Assembly (NCBI GenBank): GCA_011742915.1
Contig: JAAQTN010000013.1
Span: 1 to 64,000, forward strand
Source of the DNA: Billgrantia desiderata
Lineage (GTDB): Bacteria; Pseudomonadota; Gammaproteobacteria; Pseudomonadales; Halomonadaceae
Length of the DNA stretch: 64,000 nt
Reading direction: 5' to 3'
The first letter of the stretch is position 1. Each line of letters starts with the position of its first letter. A program made the position numbers and the translations under genes. Shown here in pieces: positions 10,314 to 18,222 of the stretch. The notes below the pieces were generated by a model. The model was given only the letters and a program-made list of their open reading frames with translations. It was not told where the DNA came from and made no database searches.

Positions 10314-11168
10314 CTACATCACCGAGGTGGATAGCTCGCCGAGATCGTCGTAGAGATCGCTGATGGCAGCAATTCTTTTCCGCCCCTGAGCCAGATTGTG
10401 ATGCAAGACACCATTGGCTAGCAGGCAGATCAGGCTCATGGCGCTGGCATAGCTGTCGAACGCCGAAATACTCTCCAGCGGCGCCTCCAGATACCAATCG
10501 ACCTGCTCGGCGAAGCCAACGGCCGTCGGGTCACCGATCAGCACGGTGCTGGCCGGGGAGCGCTCAAGCTCACTGACCAGATGCGCAAAGGGGGTGGGAC
10601 GCCGCCGAAAGCCAAACAGGATGACCGCATCGTCGGCCTCTAGCCCGATGAGTTCCTCGGCCATGGACTGGTTGGGCTGCGGCGCGAGGCGCACCCCGCC
10701 GCGAGCCTGGATCAGTTGCTGTCGGCAGTGCAAGGCCAAGGGAAAACTGTTGCGAAAACCCACCACGACGATGGAGCGCGCCTCGGCGAGCCTCTCGACG
10801 AGCCGTGCGAAGCTATCGGCAGAGAGGCTACCCAGCAGCCGCTGCAGATTTTCCTGCTCGCGCTGATGGTGCCGCTGAAAGGGCGCCCCAGCCTCCCCCT
10901 GCATGGCGTTGGCATCCGTTACCATCGGTACGCCCAAGTTGCGCAGTTGCCGGGCATGGTCCTTCACGTCCCGGTAATGGGCGAAGCCAAGACGTTTGAA
11001 CAGACGGCTTACCGTTGACTTGGACACGCCCGTCAGGCGTGCCAGATCGGCGGCGCTGTAGACGGCAAAGTCCTCGAAATGATCGAGTATGAAACTCGCC
11101 ACCCGCTGCTCCTGGGCGCTCAGCGAGTCATATTGAGCGGCTATGCGCTGTCCTATGTGGGGTGTCAT
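10314..11168 (-). CDS. RpiR-family transcriptional regulator (HTH plus SIS domain)
   Basis: This 284-residue protein has an N-terminal HTH_6 domain (residues 1-75, with FAVYSAADLARLTGVSKSTV and LFKRLGF), followed by a SIS fold (about 110-260; IVVVGFRNSFPLALHCRQQL) that usually senses a phosphorylated sugar or related ligand. It is transcribed toward the ABC importer operon and separated from it by 260 bases containing a probable operator pair. It likely controls that importer and perhaps puuE just upstream. The effector is unknown. Confidence 0.9.
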   Translation of the reverse strand: MTPHIGQRIAAQYDSLSAQEQRVASFILDHFEDFAVYSAADLARLTGVSKSTVSRLFKRLGFAHYRDVKDHARQLRNLGVPMVTDANAMQGEAGAPFQRHHQREQENLQRLLGSLSADSFARLVERLAEARSIVVVGFRNSFPLALHCRQQLIQARGGVRLAPQPNQSMAEELIGLEADDAVILFGFRRRPTPFAHLVSELERSPASTVLIGDPTAVGFAEQVDWYLEAPLESISAFDSYASAMSLICLLANGVLHHNLAQGRKRIAAISDLYDDLGELSTSVM

Positions 11169-11204
11169 TGCATCCCGTTTCCGGCCTCCATGGTTGGGGT
11201 GTCC

Positions 11205-12131
11205 TCAACGCGACTGTGCCGGATGATGCTCCACCCAATGCCGCGCGATGTCCACCCGCCGGGCGACCCACACCCGGTCATGGGCCTCGATGTGATCGAG
11301 GAAGCGCTGCAGGGCGCGGAAGCGCCCGGGGCGGCCGAGCAGCCGGCAGTGCATGCCCACCGAAAGCATCTTGGGCGACTCCTCGCCTTCCGCGTAGAGC
11401 ACGTCGAAGGCGTCGCGCAGGTAGGTGAAGAAGTGGTCGGCGGTGTTGAAGCCCTGGGGCGCGGCGAAGCGCATGTCGTTGCTGTCCAGGGTATAGGGCA
11501 CGATCAGATGGTCGTGCTCGACGCCTTGGCTGTCGGCCTCCCGGGTCCAGAACGGCAGGTCGTCGCCGTAGTAGTCGCTGTCGTAGAGGAAGCCGCCCTC
11601 GTCGAGGACCAGCCGCCGGGTGTTGGGGCTGTCGCGGCCGGTGTACCAGCCTTGGGGCTTCTCGCCGTAGAGGCGCTGAAAGATCTCCATGGCGCGCTGC
11701 AGATGCTCGCGCTCGACGTGCTCGGGCACTTCCTGGTAGTGAATCCAGCGGTAGCCATGACAGGCGATCTCGTGGCCCAGCTCCTTGAACGCCTGAGCCA
11801 CTTCCGGGTGGCGCTCAAGGGCCATGGCCACGCCGAACACGGTGAGCGGCAGGCCGCGCCGTTCGAACTCCCGCAGGATGCGCCACACGCCGGCCCGTGA
11901 GCCGTACTCGTAGATCGACTCCATGCTCAGGTGGCGATCGGGATAGGCGGCCGCGCCGATGATCTCGGAGAGAAACTGCTCGGAGCCGGCATCGCCATGC
12001 AGCACGCAGTTCTCGCCGCCCTCTTCGTAGTTGAGCACGAACTGCACGGCGATCTTCGCCCGCCCCGGCCAGTTGGCGTGGGGTGGGTTACGGCCGTAGC
12101 CGACCAGGTCACGGGGGTAATCAATGCTCAT
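11205..12131 (-). CDS. puuE: Allantoinase, PuuE (polysaccharide-deacetylase-like) type
   Basis: This 308-residue NodB-fold hydrolase opens the hydantoin ring of allantoin to give allantoate. It is not the metal amidohydrolase AllB type. Characteristic stretches are YPRDLVGYGRNPPHANWPG at the start, QFVLNYEEGGENCVLHGD, the EIACHGYRWIHYQ metal-site block and GWYTGRDSPNTRRLV. It begins 12131 and is read away from the racemase/NCS1 operon; the shared 620-base intergenic region carries several TTGTATACAA-type sites. It is 36 bases from the RpiR gene downstream. Confidence 0.95.
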   Translation of the reverse strand: MSIDYPRDLVGYGRNPPHANWPGRAKIAVQFVLNYEEGGENCVLHGDAGSEQFLSEIIGAAAYPDRHLSMESIYEYGSRAGVWRILREFERRGLPLTVFGVAMALERHPEVAQAFKELGHEIACHGYRWIHYQEVPEHVEREHLQRAMEIFQRLYGEKPQGWYTGRDSPNTRRLVLDEGGFLYDSDYYGDDLPFWTREADSQGVEHDHLIVPYTLDSNDMRFAAPQGFNTADHFFTYLRDAFDVLYAEGEESPKMLSVGMHCRLLGRPGRFRALQRFLDHIEAHDRVWVARRVDIARHWVEHHPAQSR

Positions 12132-12241
12132 CTAGCACCTTCCTCTTTGTTCTGTGTTGCGCAGTTCTGTTTTGCGCAGATCTATGTCGCGCAGTTCTAT
12201 GCCGCTATTCGAATACCGGGCCAGGCGGCGTCGCGAGCAAA

Positions 12242-12251
12242 ATGTATACAG
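12242..12251. promoter_or_regulatory. TTGTATACAA-type site, puuE-proximal
   Basis: ATGTATACAG lies about 111 bases upstream of the puuE start and is the first of the GTATAC sites in the puuE/racemase intergenic region (12132-12751). Apart from these sites the 620 bases hold no gene I can support. Confidence 0.55.
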
Positions 12252-12402
12252 GATAGAAAATAGACTGTATCCAGCGGTGTTGCAACCAGGCATACCGGCC
12301 CTCGCAGGCTAGCGCGATGCCCTCGAGTCCAGGGCGGCAGCGACGGCGCTTCGCGCCAGCAGGCATTGTTCGGGGATTGGCTTGGCCGGACGCCGCACCG
12401 TA

Positions 12403-12418
12403 TTTTTGTATACAAAAA
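12403..12418. promoter_or_regulatory. Perfect 16-bp TTTTTGTATACAAAAA palindrome
   Basis: This is the strongest copy of the GTATAC motif in the window. It is perfectly dyad-symmetric and centred in the divergent puuE/racemase region. Confidence 0.75.
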
Positions 12419-12516
12419 TTATTCGACTGACAAGTCCATATCATGCGCTTCGAGCGCCCGGCTCTCCGCTTGCTCGATACCGAGACAAACCGCAGGCGAA
12501 GCTGGGAAAATTCATC

Positions 12517-12526
12517 ATGTATACAA
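12517..12526. promoter_or_regulatory. TTGTATACAA-type site, racemase side
   Basis: ATGTATACAA, with GTATAC at 12519-12524, lies about 225 bases upstream of the racemase gene and about 110 bases from the perfect palindrome. Confidence 0.55.
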
Positions 12527-12706
12527 TACAAGTCACATTCGGTACCCAGATTCTCAGGGCTCTTCGCTCTCTTAGACCTATGTATAACAGCCAAGCCATC
12601 CTGCATTCCTGCTCAATTTACAGCCAACCCCTTGAGAGAAAATAAAAAATCATCGTAGCTCCTGAGGATGACAAATTTCTTGCGCTGAAGAGTCGCAGCA
12701 CCTATT

Positions 12707-12738
12707 TTGTGTACAAAGACATTTTTTATTGTTCACAA
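12707..12738. promoter_or_regulatory. Two degenerate TTGTnnACAA sites before the racemase
   Basis: TTGTGTACAA (12707-12716) and TTGTTCACAA (12729-12738) keep the TTGT and ACAA arms of the GTATAC palindrome. They sit 14-45 bases upstream of the racemase start, 22 bases centre to centre. Confidence 0.5.
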
Positions 12739-12751
12739 AGAGAGAGACTGC

Positions 12752-13498
12752 ATGCGACTGCGCGTCATCAACCCCAACACCACGGCTGCCATGACCCGCA
12801 AGATCGGCGAAGCGGCACAGCGGATCGCCGCCCCCGGCACGACCGTCGTCGCCACTCAGCCCGCCGACGGGCCGGTATCCATCGAGAGTCATTTCGATGA
12901 AGCGATCAGCGCCGTGGGCGTGCTGGAAGAGGTGCTGGCGGGAGAGAGGGAAGGCACCGATGCCTATGTGATTGCCTGCTTCGGTGACCCGGGCCTGCTG
13001 GCGGCGCGCGAGCTGACCCGCGCGCCGGTGATCGGCATTGCCGAGGCGGCCTTCCATGCCGCCAGCCTGATCAGCACCCGGTTCTCGGTCGTCACCACCC
13101 TGGCGCGTACCGGCATCATCGCCGAGCACCTGCTGGAGCAGTACGGCTTTCGCCATCACTGCCGCCGGGTGCGTGCCGCTGAGATCCCCGTGCTCGATCT
13201 GGAAGAGGATGGCTCGGCAGCGCTCTCGCGCATCATCGACGAATGCCGTCGCGCCCGCGACGAGGATGGCATCGGTGCCATCGTGCTGGGCTGTGGTGGC
13301 ATGGCCAACCTGACCCAGCGCATTTCCCAGGAAGTCGGGCTACCGGTGGTCGAGGGCGTCACGGCTGCCGTGAAGCTGGCCGAGGCGCTCGTGGGGCTGG
13401 GCCTCGGCACCAGCAAGCACGGCGACCTGGCCTTCCCGCGCCCCAAACCCTTCACCGGCCGCTTCGAAAGGTATTCGCAGCTTTCCAACGAGCGCTGA
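12752..13498 (+). CDS. hpxA: Allantoin/hydantoin racemase (Asp/Glu racemase superfamily)
   Basis: This 248-residue protein would interconvert the enantiomers of allantoin so that PuuE can use both. It has the two catalytic cysteines of the superfamily, C76 in YVIACFGDP and C181 in VLGCGGMANL, and the N-terminal RVINPNTTAAMTRKI motif of HyuE/HpxA racemases. The ATG at 12752 was preferred over one at 12707 because it gives the canonical N-terminus and has a GAGAGAG ribosome site. It is followed by an NCS1 permease. Allantoin specificity is inferred from context; a general hydantoin racemase is possible. Confidence 0.88.
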   Translation: MRLRVINPNTTAAMTRKIGEAAQRIAAPGTTVVATQPADGPVSIESHFDEAISAVGVLEEVLAGEREGTDAYVIACFGDPGLLAARELTRAPVIGIAEAAFHAASLISTRFSVVTTLARTGIIAEHLLEQYGFRHHCRRVRAAEIPVLDLEEDGSAALSRIIDECRRARDEDGIGAIVLGCGGMANLTQRISQEVGLPVVEGVTAAVKLAEALVGLGLGTSKHGDLAFPRPKPFTGRFERYSQLSNER

Positions 13499-13626
13499 AA
13501 CGCATCAGGACAACGCATCAGGACTGCGAATCACCGCAACGCACCGCACCTTGAGCACGTCACGCCAAGCCCGCTGGCAGCATTGGGCACAAACACAACA
13601 GAGCCATGACCTGCGAGGATAGATAC

Positions 13627-15018
13627 ATGCAAAACAACAACCCGCACAGCACGGCGGCCGCTCCCGCCACTGCCCCGGCATCGCCCACTGCCGAAACGAC
13701 CGCTGGGGCCACCAAGGCCCCGGGGGCCGAATCGCTCGCTCCTCAGCAAACCCGCATCATGGGGCGGACCTCCTACTTTCTGGCCTGGTTCGGCGGCTGT
13801 GTCTCCATCGGCACCTTCGCCATGGGCTCCAGCGTGGTCGGCACGCTGAACCTGATCCAGGCGACTCTGGCCATCGCCATCGGCTGCTTCGTGATCGGTA
13901 TCGCGCTGGCCATCAATGGCGCCGCCGGCTACAAGTACGGCATTCCCTTCATGGTTCAGGCCCGCAGTGCGTTCGGCTTCGCCGGCACGCGCATTCCCGG
14001 CCTGGTGCGCGCGGTGCCGGCGGTGGTGTGGTACGGCTTCCAGAGCTGGATCGGCGCCGGCGCCCTGAACATGGTGTCGGCCACCCTGTTCGGCTTCGAC
14101 AACCTGATCTTCTACTTCATCGCCTTCCAGTTCCTGCAGATCGGCCTGTCGGTGATGGGCTTCCAGGGCATCAAGTGGCTGGAGAACATCGGCAGCGTGT
14201 TCATTCTCGCCTCGCTGACCTACATGTTCTACGCCACGGTGCAGCGCTACGGCGACGAGCTCTCGGCCAACCTGCTGACCATGGAAGGCTCGTGGGGCAT
14301 GCCGTTCTGGGGTGCCACCATGCTGTTCCTCGGCATCTACAGCACCATGATGCTCAACGTCAGCGACTATTCGCGGGAGCACAAGCACGGTACCCGCCCC
14401 AGCATCCTGACCACCATCTATGCCATGTCGATCCTGCCCTGCACCCTGTTCATGGGCCTGATCGGCTACATGGTCTCCGAAGCCACCGGCACCGCCGACC
14501 CCATCCAGGTGTTTGCCAACGCGGTGGACAACACCCCGCTACTGATGACCACGCTGCTGTTCATCGCCTTCGCCCAGGTCACCACCAACGTGCTCAACAA
14601 CGTGGTGCCGCCGACCTACGTGCTGATGGACGTGTTCAAGCTCAAGTTCGCCACCTCCACGGTGATCGTCGGCCTGCTGGCCTTCGCCACCTTCCCCTGG
14701 AAGCTGGTGCAGCCCGAATCCGCCGCCGGCCTGCAGCTCTTCGTGCAGACCTACTCCGCCTTCCTCGGCCCGATCTTCGCCATCCTGGTGGTGGACTACT
14801 ATCTGATCCGCCGTCGTACGCTGGACCTCGGCAAGCTCTATGACGAGACCGGCCCCTATCAGGGCGTCAACTACGCCGCGCTCATCGCCACCCTGGTGGG
14901 CATCGCCGCCGCCCTCACCTTCTCCGCCGTCTCCTGGTACGCCAGCCTGATCCCGGCCGGCCTGACCTACTACCTGCTGATGAAGCACTGGGCGCCCTGC
15001 CAGCGCTTCCGCCAGTGA
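13627..15018 (+). CDS. NCS1-family permease, putative allantoin/hydantoin transporter
   Basis: This 463-residue multi-pass membrane protein belongs to the nucleobase:cation symporter-1 family (CodB/PucI type). An alanine/proline/threonine-rich, poorly conserved leader of about 50 residues precedes the first membrane segment (SYFLAWFGGCVSIGTFAMG). The block YGIPFMVQARSAFG and the later VPAVVWYGFQSWIGAGALN are hallmark NCS1 sequences. The start at 13627 has a GAGGAT ribosome site. It is probably co-transcribed with the racemase, which points to allantoin or a related ureide as substrate. The permease could alternatively take cytosine or hydantoins. Confidence 0.88.
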   Translation: MQNNNPHSTAAAPATAPASPTAETTAGATKAPGAESLAPQQTRIMGRTSYFLAWFGGCVSIGTFAMGSSVVGTLNLIQATLAIAIGCFVIGIALAINGAAGYKYGIPFMVQARSAFGFAGTRIPGLVRAVPAVVWYGFQSWIGAGALNMVSATLFGFDNLIFYFIAFQFLQIGLSVMGFQGIKWLENIGSVFILASLTYMFYATVQRYGDELSANLLTMEGSWGMPFWGATMLFLGIYSTMMLNVSDYSREHKHGTRPSILTTIYAMSILPCTLFMGLIGYMVSEATGTADPIQVFANAVDNTPLLMTTLLFIAFAQVTTNVLNNVVPPTYVLMDVFKLKFATSTVIVGLLAFATFPWKLVQPESAAGLQLFVQTYSAFLGPIFAILVVDYYLIRRRTLDLGKLYDETGPYQGVNYAALIATLVGIAAALTFSAVSWYASLIPAGLTYYLLMKHWAPCQRFRQ

Positions 15019-15112
15019 AGCACCGGCAAGATAGCTGGCCGGCAAGGTAAGAGCCCACTACCAGAAAAACGTGGGATCGACACGGCAAGCGGTCTCACGC
15101 TGACCACAACGC

Positions 15113-15145
15113 AAGCCGCCGGACGCCTTGGGCGTCCGGCGGCTT
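15113..15145. terminator. Strong hairpin between convergent NCS1 and GntR genes
   Basis: A perfect 15-bp stem (AAGCCGCCGGACGCC with its complement) and a 3-base loop lie 95 bases after the NCS1 stop and 28 bases from the GntR stop. There is no long T run, but position and stability suggest a bidirectional terminator. Confidence 0.75.
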
Positions 15146-15172
15146 GGTTATCCGGCATGTGCCGCGTCGATA

Positions 15173-15937
15173 TCAGCGTCGGCCGAACAGGTTGCGCTGC
15201 ACCTCCAGCAAGTGCTCTTCCAGCAAGCCCCTCGCCGTGTCTTCGTCGCGGTCGCGCAGCGCGGCCACGATGGCGCGATGCTGCATCTCGTAGCGCTCAC
15301 GCCGCTCCGGCGTCAGTGAGATCCGCTTGAGCCGCCCCCACTCCCCCTCTTCGCGCACCACGTTGGTCAGCTCCAGGATACGCAGGAAGAAGTTGTTGTG
15401 CGTGGCTTCGGCAAAGGCCTGGTGCAGGGCGCCATCCCAGTGCTCGAACTCCTCGATGCTGGCGGCCGCCTCGGATCTCACCAGACACTCCTGCATGCGC
15501 TCGAAGTCGCCGGCCGTGGCGAAGCGCACGATGAGGGAAACCATCTGCGGCTCGATCAGCAGGCGGGCATCCATCAACTGGGCCGGGCTGACCTGCCCCG
15601 CCATGCCGCCCGACTCGACCATGCCAGTGGCTTTCGCCGCTGGGCCGAGCGGCGCGCCCCCTTCCGCCACGAAGGTACCGCTCCCCACCACCTGAGTGAT
15701 CAAGCCCAGGGACTTGAAGTGGCCCAGCACCCTGCGTACCGCGCCGCGTGACGCGCCGAAGCGCTCGCTCAGTTCACGCTCGGTAGGCAAGCGGTGACCG
15801 GGGGGGAAACGCCCGCTGGCAATCTCCGCCTGGATGTATCGCGCCAGGGCTCGTGCGCCATCGGAGCGGATCCCGCTCTCGGCCAGGGACTCCTGGAAAT
15901 CGCTGTCATCGACGGTACGCACTGGCCTATCGGTCAC
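15173..15937 (-). CDS. GntR-family regulator, FadR (FCD) subfamily
   Basis: This 254-residue protein has an N-terminal winged helix (ARYIQAEIASGRFPPGHRLPT, then ELSERFGASRGAVRRVL) and a C-terminal FCD ligand domain (LMDARLLIEPQMVSLIV, later HWDGALHQAFAEATHNNFF and HRAIVAALRDRD). It is divergent from the FAH-hydrolase/tripartite-transporter genes, with GTAC-containing dyads between, so it is the likely repressor of that operon. The effector is probably the transported organic acid. Confidence 0.92.
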   Translation of the reverse strand: MTDRPVRTVDDSDFQESLAESGIRSDGARALARYIQAEIASGRFPPGHRLPTERELSERFGASRGAVRRVLGHFKSLGLITQVVGSGTFVAEGGAPLGPAAKATGMVESGGMAGQVSPAQLMDARLLIEPQMVSLIVRFATAGDFERMQECLVRSEAAASIEEFEHWDGALHQAFAEATHNNFFLRILELTNVVREEGEWGRLKRISLTPERRERYEMQHRAIVAALRDRDEDTARGLLEEHLLEVQRNLFGRR

Positions 15938-15993
15938 TTGGCTTCCTTTTCACATCAACCATTACGGATCCAATCCCTGCTGAATCTAGTCCA

Positions 15994-16047
15994 TTTGGTA
16001 CATCAAGGCAAAATTTTGGGCTGAATTAGTACTTGAAAGAGTACCAA
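15994..16047. promoter_or_regulatory. GGTAC dyads, candidate operator of the divergent GntR
   Basis: TTTGGTACAT at 15994-16003 and the inverted repeat TTAGTAC-N8-GTACCAA at 16026-16047 lie between the gntR gene and the FAH-hydrolase gene. The arms resemble FadR-subfamily operators. Confidence 0.6.
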
Positions 16048-16105
16048 TCGCCTTCTAGGCTCGTTCATTACGGAACCAAACCAGAACCAAGGAGAGCCAA
16101 TTCAC

Positions 16106-16990
16106 ATGAAATTCGCCACTCTGCGGCCGGCGCCCGACCAGCCCACTCTCGTCGCCCTGATCGACGCCACGGGCCAGCGCTACTGGCCGTTGAGCACCCT
16201 GCTTCCCGACTTTCAGGGCGACATGCAGCAGCTGATTCGCGACTGGCCCGAGCTGGGCGGTCGTATCGCCCCCAAGGGCGAAGGCCAGCCTCTCGAAGGT
16301 ACACGCCTCGAAGCTCCGCTTCACCCGCATCGCAACATGTTCTGTGTCGGCAAGAACTACTTCGAGCATGCCGCCGAGTTCAGCAGCTCCGGCTACGACA
16401 GCAGTACCAGCGCCGACGACGTGGTACCCAAGCACCCCATCGTCTTCACCAAGGCCTGGAACACCCTGATCGCCCATGGCGATGAGATTCCACGCCATGC
16501 CGGGGTCACCGAGCAGCTCGACTACGAGGCGGAGTTCGCCGTCATCATCGGCAAGGGCGGCCGCGGCATCAAGAAGGCCGACGCTTACGATCACCTCTGG
16601 GGTTACACCATCGCCAACGACGTCACCGCCCGCGACCTGCAGCAGCGCCACAAGCAGTGGCATCTCGGCAAGTCGCTCGACGGCCTGTGCCCCATGGGGC
16701 CGTGGCTCGTCACTGCCGACGAGGTGGATCGCGACACTGCCACGATCAAGTGCTGGGTCAATGGCGAACTGCGCCAGGACGCTCGCCTCGACCAGCTGAT
16801 CTTCGACGTGCCGACGCTGATCGAGACCCTTTCGGCCGGCATCGCGCTCGCGCCCGGCGACGTGATCCTGACCGGCACGCCGGTGGGCGTCGGCATCGGC
16901 TTCACCCCGCCCAGATTCCTGCAGACCGGCGACATCGTGCGTATCGAGGTCGCTGGCCTGGGCACACTGGAAAACCGGGTCGGCCGCTGA
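16106..16990 (+). CDS. Fumarylacetoacetate hydrolase (FAH) family protein
   Basis: This 294-residue protein carries the FAH/MhpD fold from about residue 75: MFCVGKNYFEHAAEF, the metal-binding glutamates in LDYEAEFAVIIGKGG, GYTIANDVTARDLQ, and GDVILTGTPVGVG near the end. Such enzymes hydrolyse or decarboxylate 2,4-diketo acids and include acylpyruvases, oxaloacetate decarboxylases and diketo-deoxy sugar-acid hydrolases. It precedes a tripartite tricarboxylate transporter, so it probably processes the imported acid. A link with the L-fuconate pathway enzymes at 54.7 kb is conceivable, because diketo-deoxyfuconate is cleaved by a FAH-family enzyme, but its promoter lacks that cluster's operator motif. 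Confidence 0.88.
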   Translation: MKFATLRPAPDQPTLVALIDATGQRYWPLSTLLPDFQGDMQQLIRDWPELGGRIAPKGEGQPLEGTRLEAPLHPHRNMFCVGKNYFEHAAEFSSSGYDSSTSADDVVPKHPIVFTKAWNTLIAHGDEIPRHAGVTEQLDYEAEFAVIIGKGGRGIKKADAYDHLWGYTIANDVTARDLQQRHKQWHLGKSLDGLCPMGPWLVTADEVDRDTATIKCWVNGELRQDARLDQLIFDVPTLIETLSAGIALAPGDVILTGTPVGVGIGFTPPRFLQTGDIVRIEVAGLGTLENRVGR

Positions 16991-17059
16991 CCGACCTGAA
17001 CGCGTCGAGCCCAGGTTCATTGTGGGCATCGCGCGCCACAACAATACCAGGAGCACGCC

Positions 17060-18154
17060 ATGATCCTTCCCGATACTCCACTCAAGTCCCTCTCTGCCGC
17101 CGTGCTGGTCGCTGCCGGGGGGCTCGCCGCGGCTCCCGCCATGGCCGATGACTTCTACGCCGGCAAGACCATCGAGATGGTGGTGCCGTTCGGCGAGGGC
17201 GGCGCCACCTACGTGGCGGCCAAGTTCCTCGAACCCTTCCTCGAGAAGCATCTGCCGGGCAACCCGCAGGTCAACGTACGCACCCGCCCGGGCGGCGGTT
17301 CGATCCTCGGGGCCAACTGGTTCCAGCAGAATGCCGAGCCCGACGGCGAGACGATCCTGTTCACCACCTCTTCCACCTCGAACCCCTACGTGCTGGGCAT
17401 GGAAGAGGTGGAGTACGACCTGGCCGCGATGAGACCGGCCTACAGCCTGCCCTTCGGCGCCGTGATCTACGTCTCGCCGCGCACCGGCATCGAGACACCG
17501 GCCGACCTGCACTCGCCAGACATGCCGCTGATCTACGGCGGTATCGCCGCTGCCGCCAGCGACCTGCCCGTGCTGCTGGCCTTCGAGTTGCTCGACCTCG
17601 ACCTGCGCGCGGTGCTCGGCTTCGACGGCCGCGGTCCGGCCCGCCTGGCCTTCGAGCGCGGGGAAACCAACATCGACTTCCAGTTCACCCCGGCCTACAT
17701 GTCGCAGGTGGTGGACATGGTCGAAGCGGGCTCCGCGGTGCCGATCATGACCGGCGGCTCGGTGGGTGACGACGGCGTGCTGAGCGCCCGCGATCTGGCC
17801 TTCCCCGACTACCCCTCGGTCTACGAGGTCTACGAGGAGCTCCACGGCGAGCCGCCTTCCGGCGTGGAGTGGGATGCCTTCCAGGCCATCGGCGCCACCA
17901 CCTTCAACTTCGGCCTCACCGCCTACCTGCCGGAGGGCACGCCGGACGAGGTCATCGAGATCTTCGAGCAAACCATCACCGCCATCAACGACGATCCCGA
18001 CTACCAGGAGCAGAGCCAGGACGCCATCGGCGGCTACGACCTGCTGCCGGCTTCGGCGGTCACCGACTCGTTGAGCGAGGCCCTGCAGCCCTCCGACGAG
18101 GTGCGCGACTACCTGCGCACCCTGCTCAGCGAGAAGTACGACGTCGAGCTGTAG
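17060..18154 (+). CDS. Tripartite tricarboxylate transporter, periplasmic binding protein (TctC/Bug family)
   Basis: This 364-residue protein has a signal peptide (LKSLSAAVLVAAGGLAAAPAMA) and then the Bug-family opening DFYAGKTIEMVVPFGEGGATYV. It also has NVRTRPGGGSILGANWF, the ligand-clamping loop of the family. An AGGAG ribosome site precedes the ATG. It is longer than most Bug proteins (about 300-330 residues) and differs in its acidic middle part. It is followed 68 bases later by the fused TctA-TctB membrane subunit. The ligand is unknown, and is presumably the FAH-hydrolase substrate or a precursor. Confidence 0.85.
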   Translation: MILPDTPLKSLSAAVLVAAGGLAAAPAMADDFYAGKTIEMVVPFGEGGATYVAAKFLEPFLEKHLPGNPQVNVRTRPGGGSILGANWFQQNAEPDGETILFTTSSTSNPYVLGMEEVEYDLAAMRPAYSLPFGAVIYVSPRTGIETPADLHSPDMPLIYGGIAAAASDLPVLLAFELLDLDLRAVLGFDGRGPARLAFERGETNIDFQFTPAYMSQVVDMVEAGSAVPIMTGGSVGDDGVLSARDLAFPDYPSVYEVYEELHGEPPSGVEWDAFQAIGATTFNFGLTAYLPEGTPDEVIEIFEQTITAINDDPDYQEQSQDAIGGYDLLPASAVTDSLSEALQPSDEVRDYLRTLLSEKYDVEL

Positions 18155-18222
18155 GCTCGCAACCGATACGGCTGGCCTCTCGGGGCTGGGCGTACTCGAC
18201 GCTCCCGCATAGGAATCGCAAC

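Noticed and set aside
12132..12751. Short open frames in the puuE/racemase intergenic region
   Set aside because: A/T-rich, poor codon usage for this genome, overlapping several operator-like palindromes; no recognisable domain.
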